Source: JAWKHR01 sp041394725 | GTDB taxonomy: Bacteria; Acidobacteriota; Vicinamibacteria; Vicinamibacterales; SCN-69-37 | Length of the DNA stretch: 64,000 nt | NCBI GenBank assembly: GCA_041394725.1 | Contig: JAWKHR010000025.1 | Location: 31,799 to 95,798 of the forward strand | Direction: 5' to 3' | Shown here: positions 1-7,955 of the stretch, in pieces | How the letters are laid out: every line of letters begins with the position of its first letter | Numbering within the stretch: position 1 is the stretch's first letter | The notes under the pieces: model-generated | What the model saw: only the letters and a program-made list of their open reading frames with translations | The model's database searches: none | Told to the model about the DNA's origin: nothing | Translations under genes and position numbers: made by a program

Positions 1-124
1 CCGGCGTGGAGGCGGGCGGGTCGACGTCGAGCCAGTCGAGGCCCCACTCGAACGGGCGGACCAGGCGGTTCGTGTCGATCGAGGCGAGCCGGCGCTCCCA
101 GGCGTGGAACGCCCGGGCGATCAC
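1..124 (-). CDS. Alpha/beta-hydrolase-like protein, N-terminal fragment
   Basis: Only the first 41 codons are inside the window; the gene continues past the left edge. I start it at a GTG that overlaps the rhodanese stop as GTGA (4 bp), which suggests translational coupling. The fragment begins MIARAFHAWERRLASIDTNR and goes on with RPFEWGLDWL. This Trp/Arg-rich opening resembles the start of ABHD18-like alpha/beta hydrolases of acidobacteria, as I recall that family, but no catalytic motif is visible in so short a piece. The product name is therefore a guess; the reading frame and the overlap are clear. Confidence 0.55.
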   Translation of the reverse strand, partial: MIARAFHAWERRLASIDTNRLVRPFEWGLDWLDVDPPASTP

Positions 125-564
125 GACGATCCGTCGGCCTTCGCGACCACGTCGGCGTAGGACCGGCCCGCGGGCTGGCCGGTCTCGACGGGCAGCCCGG
201 AGTCGGCCCAGCCCGGATCGACCACGCGGCCCATGGCGTCGCGCAGGCCGCCGAAGCCGCCGCGCACGTTCGCGACATCGGTGTAGCCGAGGCCCTTGAG
301 CATCACCGCCGCGCGCTGCGACCGGCCGCCGACCTGGCACCCGATGAGCAGGGGCGCATCGGCCGCGAAGGTCGTCTGCATGTGTCGCAGGAACTCCGGG
401 TTCGGCTGCATCTGCCCCGTGCGCGGATCCGGCTCGAGCAGCGGGATGTTGATGGCGCCCTCGGGATGCCCGGCGGCGAATTCGCCGGTCGATCGGACGT
501 CCACGTAGGCGTGGCCCTGCTTCTGCAGATCGAGGGCCTCGGTCACGGTCACCTGTTTTGGCAT
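121..564 (-). CDS. Rhodanese-like domain protein
   Basis: A 147-residue single-domain rhodanese, probably cytoplasmic because no signal peptide is seen. The active-site loop is CQVGGRS with the presumed persulfide-carrying Cys at residue 76. The flanking hydrophobic strand (PLLIG) and the CH2A-like segment (DVRSTGEFAAGHPEGAINIP) are typical. Such proteins move sulfane sulfur between thiosulfate or protein persulfides and acceptors; the substrate cannot be read from the sequence. It is cotranscribed with the hydrolase fragment downstream (4 bp overlap) and lies 31 bp after the amidase gene on the same strand. No clear Shine-Dalgarno precedes the ATG. Confidence 0.9.
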   Translation of the reverse strand: MPKQVTVTEALDLQKQGHAYVDVRSTGEFAAGHPEGAINIPLLEPDPRTGQMQPNPEFLRHMQTTFAADAPLLIGCQVGGRSQRAAVMLKGLGYTDVANVRGGFGGLRDAMGRVVDPGWADSGLPVETGQPAGRSYADVVAKADGSS

Positions 565-595
565 GCGGGTCTCGGGAAGCGGCGGGGTGCGGGTC

Positions 596-1939
596 TCAAC
601 CTGCCACGATCTTCTCGCAGGCGGCGGCGATTGCCAACAGGTCCCGCGTGCGCTGGCGCCGGCCGACGATCTGCAGCCCGATCGGCAGGCCGGCCACCGG
701 CAGCGGCAGCGAGACGGCCGGGTGCCCCGTGATGTTGAACAGCTGCGTGTGCTTGAGCATCAGCGCCCGCACCGCTTCCGGTTCGGGCCGGGCCGGGTCC
801 AGCACCAGCATCTCCTCGCCCAGCCGCGGCGCGACCATCGGGAGCGTGGGCAGCAGGAGCGCGTCCGCCCGGCCGAGCGCGGCGTTGACGATGCCGGTGA
901 GCGCGGCGCGGTGATCGAGCGCGGCCAGGTAGCGCGTGGCCGGGATGGCCCGGCCGCTCTCGATGCGCTCGCGGACGCGCGGCGTGTAGTCGTCGCCGCG
1001 CGCCTCGATCAGCGGCGCGTGCCACCAGGCCGCCTCAGGCAGCACGAGATCGACGTAGGTCTGGCGCAGCGTCTCGAGGCCGGGCAGCTCGGCGCGCGTG
1101 ATCGCAACGCCGGCGGCGCCGAGGGCCGCGACGGCCGCGTCGGTCGCGGCCCGGACCTCGGGCGCGACCGGGGCGTCGTACCAGCCGCCGATTCGCGCGA
1201 GCGTCAGGCCCGCGGCCGCGACGGGCTCGACGACCTCGAACGGCCGGCCGGTGATCGCCTGCCAGACCCAGGCGGCGTCCTGCACGCTCGCGGCCAGGGG
1301 CCCGACGTGGTCGAGCGTGCGGCTGAGCGGGATCACGCCCTCGGTCGGCACCTCGCCGAGCGACGGCTTGAGGCCGACCACGCCGCAGGCCGCACTCGGG
1401 ATGCGGATCGATCCCCCGGTGTCGGTGCCGATCGACGCGAGACTCATGCCGGTCGCGACCGCGACCGCGGATCCGCCGCTCGATCCGCCGGCGGATCGTC
1501 CCGGGTCGTCGGGATGGCGCACCGGGCCCCACGCGGAATCCTCACTGGTGGTGCCGAGCGCGAACTCGTGCAGGTTGGTCTTGCCGACGAGCACCGCGCC
1601 GGCGGCGCGCAGGCGCGCGGTGACGGGCGCGTCGGTCCGCGCGACGCGGTGCGCCAGGGCGCGCGACGCGGCCGTGGTCGGCTGGCGGGCGACGTCGATC
1701 AGGTCCTTGAGCGACAGCGGGATGCCGTCGAGCGGCCCGCGATCGACGCCACGGGCGCGCGACGCGTCCGCCGCGCGGGCGGCCTCGCGGGCACCGTCGG
1801 CGTCGACCAGGATGAAGGCGTTCGTCGCGGCGTTGTGCGCGACGATCGCGGCCAGGCACGCCTCGGTCAGCGCCACCGACGTCGTCTCCCCGTGCCTGAG
1901 GGCGTGGGCGGCGGCGCGGATCGTCTGCCGGTTGCGCAT
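596..1939 (-). CDS. Amidase signature family enzyme (GatA-like)
   Basis: A 447-residue amidase-signature hydrolase. The catalytic Ser-cisSer-Lys triad is recognisable: Lys in SLKDLIDV, and the Gly/Ser-rich core GGSSGGSAVAVATG followed by GTDTGGSIRIPSAACGVVGLKP. The family cleaves C-N amide bonds. GatA of the Glu-tRNA amidotransferase belongs to it, but no gatB or gatC is nearby, so a stand-alone amidase (for example for aryl or aliphatic amides) is more likely. It has no signal peptide. It diverges from the alcohol dehydrogenase gene with only 28 bp between the start codons, so the two probably share a bidirectional promoter region. Confidence 0.9.
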   Translation of the reverse strand: MRNRQTIRAAAHALRHGETTSVALTEACLAAIVAHNAATNAFILVDADGAREAARAADASRARGVDRGPLDGIPLSLKDLIDVARQPTTAASRALAHRVARTDAPVTARLRAAGAVLVGKTNLHEFALGTTSEDSAWGPVRHPDDPGRSAGGSSGGSAVAVATGMSLASIGTDTGGSIRIPSAACGVVGLKPSLGEVPTEGVIPLSRTLDHVGPLAASVQDAAWVWQAITGRPFEVVEPVAAAGLTLARIGGWYDAPVAPEVRAATDAAVAALGAAGVAITRAELPGLETLRQTYVDLVLPEAAWWHAPLIEARGDDYTPRVRERIESGRAIPATRYLAALDHRAALTGIVNAALGRADALLLPTLPMVAPRLGEEMLVLDPARPEPEAVRALMLKHTQLFNITGHPAVSLPLPVAGLPIGLQIVGRRQRTRDLLAIAAACEKIVAG

Positions 1940-1967
1940 CGGGTGGTCCGGCCACGTATCCTATCGC

Positions 1968-3092
1968 ATGCCCCGCACGGTCCTGGCCGCGGTCATGCCC
2001 GCGCCGCACGCCCCCATCGAGATCCGCGAGTACCCTGAACCCGACCTGCCGTCCGGCGGCGCGCTGCTGCGCACCGCGCGGTCCGAGGTCTGCGGCACCG
2101 ACGTGCACCTGTGGCACGGCCGGCTGTCCGGCGTGCCGTATCCGATCATCCCGGGCCACGTGACGACCGGCACACTCGACGCGGTGCGTGGCACGCTGAA
2201 CGACGTCGAGGGCCGGCCGCTCTCGGAGGGCGACCGCGTCGCGTTCTTCGACGTGCACCGCACCTGCGGCCGGTGTCTCGCGTGCACGGCGCATCGCACG
2301 CCCACGCGGTGTCCGTCGCGACGCGTCTACGGCATCACCGACTCGGCCGACGAGGGCCTGTTCGGCGGGTGGGCGCAGAAGGTCTACCTCGAGCCGGGCG
2401 TCGTCGTCGCGCGCCTGCCGGAGGCGGTCACGTTCGACGCGTACATCGGCGGCGGCTGCGGCCTGCTGACGTCGGTGCACATCGTTGAGCGCGCGCGGAT
2501 CGGCCTCGGCGACACGGTCGTCGTGCAGGGCGCCGGCGCCGTCGGCCTGAGCACCGCGGCGCTCGCGCGGAAGTCCGGCGCCGGCCTGATCATCCTGATC
2601 GGTGCGCCGCTGGATCGGCTTGACCTTGCGCGCCGCATGGGCGCGGACCACGTGATCGACCTGAAGACGACGACGGCGGGGATGCGGGTGGATGAGGTGC
2701 TCGACCTGACCGGCGGTCGCGGCGCCGATGTCGTGATCGAGGCGGCCGGGTCGGCCGGCGCCATCGAGGAAGGCGTGCGCATGGCCCGAAACGGCGGCGC
2801 CTACGTCGTGGCCGGCCACTACACGAACGTCGGCGACTCGACGATCAACGCGCACGAGCACGTCAACCGGAAGCACCTCGACATCCGCGGGTGCTGGGGC
2901 AGCGAGGTCGGCCACTTCCTGCGCGCCCTGCGCGCGCTCGAGCGCTGGGGCGCCGAGGTGCCGTGGCAGGACGTCGGTGCGCGGACGTACGGGTTGCACG
3001 AACTGAACGAGGCGCTCGCGGCCGCCGAGGCGCTGGAGTTCCCGAAGGCTCTGGTGGATCCGGGCATCGTCACGCGGCCGCCTGTCGGGTAA
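1968..3092 (+). CDS. Zinc-dependent alcohol dehydrogenase (MDR family)
   Basis: A 374-residue medium-chain dehydrogenase/reductase. Residues suited to the catalytic zinc are in SEVCGTD and PGHV. The structural-zinc lobe is CGRCLACTAHRTPTRC, with the usual four cysteines. The Rossmann nucleotide-binding segment is VVVQGAGAVGLSTAALARKSG. Where most relatives have GHE this protein has GHV, so the second-shell glutamate near the catalytic zinc is missing. Substrate unknown; NAD(P)-dependent alcohol or polyol oxidation is the family role. The start is the ATG five bases after a TATCCT hexamer (1957-1962); no ribosome-binding site is seen, so a leaderless message is possible. The stop lies inside a 22-bp repeat also found at 5135-5156. 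Confidence 0.9.
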   Translation: MPRTVLAAVMPAPHAPIEIREYPEPDLPSGGALLRTARSEVCGTDVHLWHGRLSGVPYPIIPGHVTTGTLDAVRGTLNDVEGRPLSEGDRVAFFDVHRTCGRCLACTAHRTPTRCPSRRVYGITDSADEGLFGGWAQKVYLEPGVVVARLPEAVTFDAYIGGGCGLLTSVHIVERARIGLGDTVVVQGAGAVGLSTAALARKSGAGLIILIGAPLDRLDLARRMGADHVIDLKTTTAGMRVDEVLDLTGGRGADVVIEAAGSAGAIEEGVRMARNGGAYVVAGHYTNVGDSTINAHEHVNRKHLDIRGCWGSEVGHFLRALRALERWGAEVPWQDVGARTYGLHELNEALAAAEALEFPKALVDPGIVTRPPVG

Positions 3093-3101
3093 GGGGCCGG
3101 C
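3080..3101. repeat. Left copy of a 22-bp direct repeat
   Basis: GCCTGTCGGGTA followed by AGGGGCCGGC. The second copy at 5135-5156 differs at one base. The two copies bracket the VWA gene. This copy spans the last codons and stop of the alcohol dehydrogenase. Confidence 0.6.
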
Positions 3102-3150
3102 GGTGCGTGTAGACTGGGTCGGCCCGCGCCCGCCGAAAGGTCTTTCGTTC

Positions 3151-5121
3151 ATGCGTCCAGTCTTCGTCCTGGCGATGGCCGTCGCCTGCGCCACGGTGAA
3201 CGCCGGGGCACAGGCGCCCCAGGATCCCCCACAGCAGCGCCCGGTCTTCCGTTCCGGCGTCGAGCTGGTGACGGTGGACGTCACCGTCGTCGGCCGGGAC
3301 GGCACGCCGGTCCGAGGCCTGACGGCGGCCGACTTCGACGTGAAGCTCGACGGGACGCCGGGGCGGATCCAGGCGCTCGACTTCCTCGAGTTCGGCGCGG
3401 TCTCGGGCACCGAGGCCAGCGCGACCGGCACCACGACCGCCCGGGCCGAGGCCGAGGGCGCGAGCCGCGGCGGGCGCGTGTTCCTGATCCTCGTGGACGA
3501 CCTGTCCTACGGGCCCGGTGCCAGCGCCCAGGTCGCCACGACGGCGAAGCGGATGCTCGACGCGGTGCAACCGAACGACATGGTCGGCGTCGCGACCACC
3601 AGCGGCCTCGGCGCGAGCCTCGACCCGACGCGCGATCGCGTGGCGCTCCTCGACGTCCTGACGCCGCGCAGGCTCCAGGGCCGGTTCGACGACACGGCGG
3701 CGCCGTTCTACATCGGGCTCAACGAGGCGTTCGAGATCGATCGCGACTTCCCGCCCGATACGCTCCCGGCCGTGGCGGGACGGGAGTGTCCACAGCTCGG
3801 CCTGAAGCCGGACAGCTGCGAGTCGCTGATCGCCGCGCTGGCACGCGGGCTCGCCCAGGGCACCGTGCACCGCGTGGCGAGCCAGATGGCCGCGTTCGAG
3901 GCCGCGATCCGCGCGTTGCACAACGCGCCCGCGCCGCGGGTGCTGGTGGTGCTCTCGGCCGGCGTGGCCACCAGCATCGACCACGACCTGGTGACACAGG
4001 TGGACCGGCTTGCGCAGGCCGCCGCCGAATCGGGCGTCCAGCTGTACGCGCTCACCGACGCGCCCGAGTGGATCAGCGTCGCCGACGCGAGCATGGAGCG
4101 CGCGAACGCGCGTCGCCGGGAATCGCAGTTTCTCGTCGCCGGCGTCCAGACCATGGCATCGGCGGCCGGCGGTGAAGCGTTCGTCGTGATCGGGCAGCCG
4201 CAGCGGTTCCTGAGCCGGATCGAGCGTGAGACGTCCGGCGTGTACCGCCTGGGCATCGAGGTTGGCAGCCTGCCGGCCGACAGCCGGTTCGTCGAGCCGT
4301 CGGTCAAGGTCCGCCGCCCGGGAGTCACGGTGCGCGTGAACCGGCAGGCGCTCGTCCCGGACGGCACCGAAGCCGAGATACCCGTGGACCAGCGCCTCCG
4401 CACCGCGCTCGCGCAGGGCGGCGCGGGCTACGGGGTGCCCCTCGCGCTCGGGACGGCGATCCGTCGCGCGCCGGGTTCGGGGGCGCTGCAGATGGGCGTC
4501 AACGTCCAGGTGCCGGGTTCCGTGCCCGGGCCGATCGCGACGATGTTTGCGCTGGTGGACGAGGCCGGGGCGATCCTGCAGATGGGCCGCCGGGACGTCG
4601 TGCCGCCGGCGGCCGGGAGCGACTACCAGCTCGCGCTGCCCGTGCCGGTGGCGACGGCGGGCCGGTACCACCTCCGGTTCGCGGTGGCCGACGCGGCGGG
4701 TGGCCTCGGCAAGCTCGAGCTGCCGGTGCGGGCCGAGCTGCACGACATGGGCCCGCTTCTCGTCAGCGACTTGTTCGTCACGTCCACGGCCGGCGGCCGC
4801 GAGCCGCGCTTCCTCGCGCTCGATGCGCTGCCGCCGGACGCGGTCGCGATGAACGCCGCGCTCGAGTGCTACGCGGCGGCCGGCGCGGTGGCGCCCGGCG
4901 ACGTCTCCGTCCACGTCGAGGTCACGCCGGTGGGGCAGGCGACGCCGGTCTTCGAGGGCGATGTCACGCCGGCGTCGCGCGGCGACGCCCTGGCCGCGGT
5001 CGCGGAGATCCCGACGGGCGATCTCGCGCCCGGCGCGTACACCGTGGCGGCGTCGATTGCGGTGTCGGGGTCGATGGTCGGCCGGCTGCAGGCGATCGTC
5101 ACGAAGCCGGCGTCGCGGTGA
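3151..5121 (+). CDS. Secreted VWFA-related domain protein
   Basis: A 656-residue exported protein. The chosen ATG has an upstream CGAAAGG and begins a Sec signal peptide (MRPVFVLAMAVACATVNAGA). An Ig-like or bridging segment (LVTVDVTVVGRDGTPVRGLT) is followed by a von Willebrand A-like fold. The metal-site loop is altered: FLILVDDLSYG in place of DxSxS, so metal binding is doubtful. A long C-terminal half with beta-rich sequence follows. This matches the VWFA-related proteins abundant in acidobacteria, whose function is unknown; an extracellular adhesion or scaffold role is inference. The gene is flanked by near-identical 22-bp direct repeats and is convergent with the DsbA-like gene. Confidence 0.85.
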   Translation: MRPVFVLAMAVACATVNAGAQAPQDPPQQRPVFRSGVELVTVDVTVVGRDGTPVRGLTAADFDVKLDGTPGRIQALDFLEFGAVSGTEASATGTTTARAEAEGASRGGRVFLILVDDLSYGPGASAQVATTAKRMLDAVQPNDMVGVATTSGLGASLDPTRDRVALLDVLTPRRLQGRFDDTAAPFYIGLNEAFEIDRDFPPDTLPAVAGRECPQLGLKPDSCESLIAALARGLAQGTVHRVASQMAAFEAAIRALHNAPAPRVLVVLSAGVATSIDHDLVTQVDRLAQAAAESGVQLYALTDAPEWISVADASMERANARRRESQFLVAGVQTMASAAGGEAFVVIGQPQRFLSRIERETSGVYRLGIEVGSLPADSRFVEPSVKVRRPGVTVRVNRQALVPDGTEAEIPVDQRLRTALAQGGAGYGVPLALGTAIRRAPGSGALQMGVNVQVPGSVPGPIATMFALVDEAGAILQMGRRDVVPPAAGSDYQLALPVPVATAGRYHLRFAVADAAGGLGKLELPVRAELHDMGPLLVSDLFVTSTAGGREPRFLALDALPPDAVAMNAALECYAAAGAVAPGDVSVHVEVTPVGQATPVFEGDVTPASRGDALAAVAEIPTGDLAPGAYTVAASIAVSGSMVGRLQAIVTKPASR

Positions 5122-5134
5122 CCGCCTCGCGGGC

Positions 5135-5156
5135 GCCTGTCGGGTATGGGGCCGGC
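5135..5156. repeat. Right copy of the 22-bp direct repeat
   Basis: GCCTGTCGGGTA followed by TGGGGCCGGC, 21 of 22 bases identical to 3080-3101. It lies just after the VWA gene stop, in the 100-bp convergent gap before the DsbA-like gene. The rest of that gap shows nothing recognisable. Confidence 0.6.
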
Positions 5157-5221
5157 AGGCGGCGGGCGGGCGTCCGGCGCGCTCCAGGGCGGCGTGCCGG
5201 GAACCGTGGCCGCCCGCTCCG

Positions 5222-6079
5222 CTAGCCGCCGCCGGCCGCGGCGGCGTCCGCGGCCGCCTGCGCCTGCTGGCGCACGACCTCGAACGTCTGCTCGAACACG
5301 CTCAGCGGCTGCGCGCCCGAGATCGCGCGGATGATCCGGACCTGGTCGGTGGCCGGGTCGCGGAGGCCGATGAAGAATGCCGGCGTGCCGTTGGCGCCCA
5401 TGTTCACGGCCTGGCTCGCGACGCGGCGGATGTCGTCGGTGTAGCGGCCGCTCGCCACGCACGCGGCGTACCGCTCGGTGTCGAGGCCCGCCTCGGCGGC
5501 CTTCGCGGCGAGCGCCTCCGGCGTGTGCGTCCCGGGCGCGCTGAACAGGCGATCGTGGAGGTTCCAGAACCGTCCCTGTTCGCCGGCGCAGCGCGAGGCG
5601 ATGTGGGCGCGAATCGCCTCCGGGTGGTTCTCGTCCACGGGGAAGTCCCGGAAGACGTACCGGATGAACCCCGTGTCGATGTACTTCTTCTGCAGCTCGG
5701 GCATCGTCCGCTGGAAGTGCGCGATGCAGAACGGGCACTCGTAGTCCGAGTACTCGATGAGCGTGAGGACCGCGTCGGGCGAGCCCTTGGCGGGCGCGCC
5801 GGCCACGTCGACCACCGGTGTGCGGCGCATCCCGGCGACCTCGGCCGTCATCAGGCGGAGGCTCGTCCGGAGCTGCGCGATCTCCCGGGTCAGGCTGGTA
5901 TAGACGAGCGCGAGCGCGCCGAGCGCGACCACGGCCAGCGCGATGCCGACCACGCCGAAGATCGTGCCGGCGGCGCGGTCCCCGGCGGCCCCGCGCGCGG
6001 CGGCCGGCGATGACGCCGGTGGCGTGGCACCCTCGGGCGACTCCGGTCGGCCCGGCGGCTGTCCCGACAACTCACTCAC
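5222..6079 (-). CDS. DsbA-like thiol:disulfide oxidoreductase, membrane-anchored
   Basis: 285 residues, GTG start (MSELSGQPPG) preceded by AAAGGATGA that overlaps the stop of the AhpD-like gene. A Pro/Ala-rich cytoplasmic tail (1-38) is followed by one membrane segment (about 40-60), a short amphipathic stretch, and a thioredoxin-fold domain with the redox motif ECPFC (Cys115 and Cys118). The insertion and the VSSQAVNMGANGTPAFFIG-type cis-Pro region (here ASQAVNMGANGTPAFFIG) fit DsbA_4/thioredoxin_4 proteins. It likely forms or reshuffles disulfides in the periplasm. The neighbouring AhpD-like gene, 3 bp upstream, is also a CxxC redox protein, so the pair forms a small redox operon. Confidence 0.88.
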   Translation of the reverse strand: MSELSGQPPGRPESPEGATPPASSPAAARGAAGDRAAGTIFGVVGIALAVVALGALALVYTSLTREIAQLRTSLRLMTAEVAGMRRTPVVDVAGAPAKGSPDAVLTLIEYSDYECPFCIAHFQRTMPELQKKYIDTGFIRYVFRDFPVDENHPEAIRAHIASRCAGEQGRFWNLHDRLFSAPGTHTPEALAAKAAEAGLDTERYAACVASGRYTDDIRRVASQAVNMGANGTPAFFIGLRDPATDQVRIIRAISGAQPLSVFEQTFEVVRQQAQAAADAAAAGGG

Positions 6080-6082
6080 GGA

Positions 6083-6481
6083 TCATCCTTTCGGGGCGGC
6101 GGCCGGGCCGGACGTGGTGGCGGCCGGGCCGGCCTCGTCGAGCGCCTCGACCTCGTCGAGCGTCGCGAACGCGCGCCGGAGGTGCGGGATCGTGATCGAC
6201 CCGCCGACGACGAGGGCCACGTTGAACGCCTCGAGGAATGCCGCGCGCGTGACGCCCTCCTCGCGGCAGCGGACGACGTGATACGTCACGCAGTCGTCGC
6301 ACCGGAGGACCAGCGACGCGACCAGGCCCATGAGTTCCTTGGTCTGCACCGGCAGCGCGCCGGCGTCGTACGCCCGCGAATCGAGCGCGAAGAACCGTTT
6401 GATCTCGAGGTTGTCGGCCGCGAGGATCTTCTCGTTCATCCGCTCGCGGAACCTGCGGAACTCGTCCAGCCGTTCGCCCAT
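6083..6481 (-). CDS. Carboxymuconolactone decarboxylase / AhpD-like protein
   Basis: 132 residues when started at MGERLDEFRRF; the open frame extends further upstream but that part has no family similarity and crosses the divergent promoter region. The hallmark CDDCVTYH (Cys61, Cys64, His68) is the AhpD-type redox centre that moves protons and electrons in peroxide reduction. The helical fold signature (TKELMGLVASLVLR, then EEGVTRAAFLEAFNVALVVGG) is present. A GAGGCGAC purine run lies just before the ATG. It is followed after 3 bp by the membrane DsbA-like gene. It diverges from pyruvate kinase. Confidence 0.85.
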   Translation of the reverse strand: MGERLDEFRRFRERMNEKILAADNLEIKRFFALDSRAYDAGALPVQTKELMGLVASLVLRCDDCVTYHVVRCREEGVTRAAFLEAFNVALVVGGSITIPHLRRAFATLDEVEALDEAGPAATTSGPAAAPKG

Positions 6482-6558
6482 GTCGCCTCGGTCGTGGGCG
6501 TCCCCGGGGGACGACCCGTTGTAGTTCTGTCCGCGTAATTGTACGCTCGCTCCCACTG

Positions 6559-7950
6559 ATGCGCCGCACGAGGATTCTGGCGACGCTCGGGCCGGCCAGC
6601 AGCGATCCTGCCACGCTGCGTGGGTTGCTCGACGCGGGCACCGACGCATTTCGTCTCAATTTTTCCCACGGCACCGCGGACGGGCACGCCGAGGTGTGCC
6701 GACGGGTCCGCGCCGTGGCGGCTGAAGCCGGCCGCCAGGTGGCGGTCGTGGCCGATCTGGGCGGCCCGAAGATCCGCATCGGCGACCTGGCCGCGCCGAT
6801 CACGCTGGCCGAGGGCGACGCGCTGGTCATCGAGCACGGGACGTTCGCGGGCGGCCCGGGCCGGGTCGCGTGCGCGTTCGACGCGCTGTTCACGTCGGTC
6901 GCCGTCGGCCAGCGCCTCCTCGTCGACGACGGCCGCATCGAGCTGGAGGTGACCGGCGTGGCGCCTGGCCGGCTCGAGACCCGTGTCGTGGCCGGCGGCC
7001 CGCTCGAGGCGCACAAGGGCATCAACGTCCCGAACGTGCCGATCCGCACCTCGGCCGTGACCCCGAAGGACCTTGAGGACCTGCGCGCCGGCATCGCGAT
7101 GGGCGTGGACATGGTCGCGCTGAGCTTCGTCCAGTCGGCCGACGACGTGACCGCCGCGCGCGTGGCGGCGGTGGCCGCCGGGGCGCCGGATCTGCCGCTG
7201 CTCGCCAAGATCGAGAAGCCGGCGGCCGTCCAGCGCATCGCCGAGATCCTCGAGGCGGCCGACGGCATCCTCGTCGCGCGCGGTGATCTCGGCATCGAGA
7301 TGCCGCTCGAAACGCTGCCCGCCGTGCAGAAGCAGCTCGTGCACGCGGCGCGGAAGGCGGCCGTGCCGGTGATCGTCGCCACGCAGGTGCTCGAGTCGAT
7401 GCGCACCGAGCCGCGCCCGACGCGCGCGGAGGTCACCGACGCGGCCCATGCCGTGGACGAGGGCGCCGACGCGATCATGCTCGCCGGCGAAACCGCCGTG
7501 GGCCGGTACCCGGTGCGCGCGGTGCGCACGCTCGACGCCATCGTCCGCGAGGCCGAGCGGGTCGGCGTGCCGATGCCCGTCGGCGAGATCCAGGGCGGGA
7601 TGACCGAGCACGAGCGCGCGATCTGCGAGGCCGCGGTCATGCTGGCGCACCGCACGCGCGCGACCGCCCTCATCGCGGTGACCAAGGCCGGCAAGACCGC
7701 GCGCGCCCTGGCGGCGCTGCGGCCGGGCGTGCCGATCTACGCGGGCACCCCGAACGCGCCGGTCGTCGCCCGGCTCGCCCTCGTGTGGGGCGTGACGCCG
7801 TTCTTCCTGCCCGACGCCTCGGCCGCCGCCGCCCGGCAGTCGCTGCTCGACCGCCAGGTGCTCGCGCCCGGGTCCGTCGTCGTCTACGTGTCCGTGCACC
7901 CGGTGCTGGGACGCGACGACGTCAACTTCGTCCACGTGGGGAGGCTGTAG
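6559..7950 (+). CDS. pyk: Pyruvate kinase
   Basis: 463 residues, normal length for a bacterial pyruvate kinase. It converts phosphoenolpyruvate and ADP to pyruvate and ATP, the last step of glycolysis. Visible motifs are TRILATLGPAS at the start, FRLNFSHG (substrate-binding Arg/Asn), the active-site lysine segment LLAKIEKPAAV, the metal-binding ILVARGDLGIEMP, and MRTEPRPTRAEVTDAAHAV in the phosphate-binding helix. The C-terminal allosteric domain is present (TKAGKTARALAALRPGVPIYAGT). The ATG follows a 77-bp region shared with the divergent AhpD-like gene. The NhaA gene begins 5 bp downstream, so the two are probably one transcript. Confidence 0.96.
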   Translation: MRRTRILATLGPASSDPATLRGLLDAGTDAFRLNFSHGTADGHAEVCRRVRAVAAEAGRQVAVVADLGGPKIRIGDLAAPITLAEGDALVIEHGTFAGGPGRVACAFDALFTSVAVGQRLLVDDGRIELEVTGVAPGRLETRVVAGGPLEAHKGINVPNVPIRTSAVTPKDLEDLRAGIAMGVDMVALSFVQSADDVTAARVAAVAAGAPDLPLLAKIEKPAAVQRIAEILEAADGILVARGDLGIEMPLETLPAVQKQLVHAARKAAVPVIVATQVLESMRTEPRPTRAEVTDAAHAVDEGADAIMLAGETAVGRYPVRAVRTLDAIVREAERVGVPMPVGEIQGGMTEHERAICEAAVMLAHRTRATALIAVTKAGKTARALAALRPGVPIYAGTPNAPVVARLALVWGVTPFFLPDASAAAARQSLLDRQVLAPGSVVVYVSVHPVLGRDDVNFVHVGRL

Positions 7951-7955
7951 GGGTC

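Noticed and set aside
3070..4914. Long minus-strand open frame across the first VWA gene
   Set aside because: Arg/His-rich shadow with no motif; the plus-strand gene has a signal peptide and ribosome-binding site.
6482..6558. Small gene between the AhpD-like and pyruvate kinase genes
   Set aside because: Only 77 bp with promoter-like AT-rich words; no start with a plausible product.
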